DNA of 5,886 bases from Paracoccaceae bacterium (GTDB lineage: Bacteria > Pseudomonadota > Alphaproteobacteria > Rhodobacterales > Rhodobacteraceae): contig NVUP01000026.1 in assembly GCA_002401945.1 (NCBI GenBank), positions 50,525 through 56,410 on the forward strand, in the 5' to 3' direction. A model generated the notes under the pieces. The model was not told where the DNA came from. It did no database searches and saw only the letters and a list, made by a program, of their open reading frames with translations. Positions 5,188 through 5,886 of the stretch are shown here, piece after piece (the stretch's first letter is position 1; every line of letters starts with the position of its first letter). Position numbers and translations under genes: made by a program.

Positions 5188-5295
5188 GGACGGGCCCCAT
5201 GGCGCTGCCAGAAATGCAGAAAATCGTAAGTTCTCACAAATGTTTCTCACGTATCAAAAATACAAGAGCTCAGCATTCACGAATAAAATGTCGTA

Positions 5296-5886
5296 TTAAC
5301 TGGGGTTGAAATCAAACCAACTCAAAGGCACCAAGGGTTCATTGAGCGCCTCGGGGATTTGCTTGTGAAGCGCTTCACAAAGTGTATCAAAATCTTGCCA
5401 AGCGCTTGAAGCTAGATCAATGGCGGTGCGGGACTTGGCGAACCTAGCATTGTATTCTTCTTCTGTGACTATATGGCGGGGTTTAAAACCCACTCTCCAT
5501 CGACCACCAATCTCTTCTGGAACTGTATTTAGGCCAATGAAGCTCTGAAAAGCTTCAAGTTTCGCACAGAAACTCCCAAACAGCTCATTCAACTCTCTAT
5601 TCTGAAATACGAACTGCCCAATTTCCCATCGGTTCAATAGACGGTTTGCACAACCGTAGTACTCCTCCATTAGAAACTGGAAAGTATCATGCTCATTCAA
5701 AAGGATGCGAAACTCCTCAGAGTGTAATCGAAGAAGATCCCTAGCATTTCTTATGTCATTTGGTGAAGCATGGGCAGGAACTGCTTCCTCACTAGTTTTA
5801 AATTCAGTGAAGACCCAAACCACCGTTGCTACTGAGAAGGCAAATAGCGGCTCGGGGTCCCAGAAACTCGAAAGATCGTCAGGCCA
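5296..5886 (-). CDS. Unrecognised protein with hydrophobic N-terminal segment, 5' end outside window
   Basis: The frame stays open to the last base, so at least 196 residues are encoded and the true start probably lies beyond the window. A GTG at 5823 could be proposed as a start, but it would cut through the hydrophobic stretch PLFAFSVATVVWVF, which looks like a single membrane helix and is preceded by WPDDLSSFWDPE. After it the protein is soluble-looking and mostly helical, with NDIRNARDLLRLHSEEF, FQFLMEEYYGCANRLLNRWEIGQFVFQNRELNELFGSFCAKLEAFQ, a central GGRWRVGF and an end PLVPLSWFDFNPS. I recognise no family or catalytic motif. A membrane-anchored protein with a cytoplasmic helical domain is an inference. 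Lines counted by hand give 40-47% GC against 60-67% on the left, and codon use is correspondingly A/T-rich, which suggests acquisition from elsewhere. The gene has no visible link to the others. Confidence 0.7.
   Translation of the reverse strand, partial: WPDDLSSFWDPEPLFAFSVATVVWVFTEFKTSEEAVPAHASPNDIRNARDLLRLHSEEFRILLNEHDTFQFLMEEYYGCANRLLNRWEIGQFVFQNRELNELFGSFCAKLEAFQSFIGLNTVPEEIGGRWRVGFKPRHIVTEEEYNARFAKSRTAIDLASSAWQDFDTLCEALHKQIPEALNEPLVPLSWFDFNPS

Noticed and set aside
5231..5250. Direct repeat TTCTCAC (5231-5237 and 5244-5250)
   Set aside because: Two 7-bp copies in A/T-rich DNA are easily due to chance, and no third copy or array follows.
5057..5295. Possible piece of a split tmRNA or a complete tRNA gene
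   Set aside because: Apart from the T-arm-like segment there is no acceptor stem, CCA, D-arm or recognisable tag-coding sequence.
5199..5309. Short plus-strand ORF beginning MALPEMQKIV
   Set aside because: It has no ribosome binding site, crosses the compositional border, and overlaps the end of the right-hand gene; no similarity recognised.
1..5886. CRISPR array, insertion sequence, toxin-antitoxin pair or phage genes
   Set aside because: No regularly spaced repeats, transposase motifs, terminal repeats or phage structural genes are visible; the entericidin-type gene has no partner beside it.

Overview
The window looks like chromosome of an alphaproteobacterium of the Rhodobacterales (Roseobacter-like). 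The reasons are the high GC content (about 60-67% in lines counted by hand up to about 5210), the block pcm - tolC family gene - PopZ-type gene, cobyric acid synthase, and the family types of the small genes. This assignment comes from protein character, not from a database search.

Layout. On the plus strand, 1-351 is the C-terminal end of cobQ (vitamin B12 synthesis). It runs into a convergent minus-strand block that reads from about 4731 down to 430. In transcription order the block holds a small TraR/DksA-type zinc-finger protein (4731-4426), a PhnA-type zinc-ribbon protein (4353-3844), a divergent protein-L-isoaspartate O-methyltransferase homologue (3740-3087), a TolC-family outer-membrane channel (2947-1529) and a long acidic PopZ-type polar organiser (1452-430). 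Gaps are 72-139 bp, so internal promoters are possible. A perfect TTGACA lies across the tolC stop, upstream of popZ. The tolC-popZ pairing matches the arrangement I recall in Caulobacter. The trailing pcm-tolC-popZ trio therefore looks like an old alphaproteobacterial chromosomal unit.

The divergent intergenic region 4732-4918 separates this block from a 45-residue entericidin-type lipoprotein gene on the plus strand (4919-5056). It contains an exact match to the CtrA box consensus (TTAA-N7-TTAAC, minus strand, 4785-4770) just upstream of the DksA-like gene, and a perfect 9-bp inverted repeat upstream of the entericidin gene.

Right edge. From 5057 to about 5210 there is GC-rich non-coding DNA with several small hairpins and a tRNA T-arm-like sequence. 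At about 5210 the composition falls to roughly 40-47% GC. The only gene beyond is an unrecognised minus-strand ORF that stays open to the window edge and contains a hydrophobic segment. This looks like the border of acquired DNA. No complete novel system is visible. The most useful leads are the CtrA box, the expanded PopZ, the altered active-site loop of the Pcm homologue, and the compositional border.
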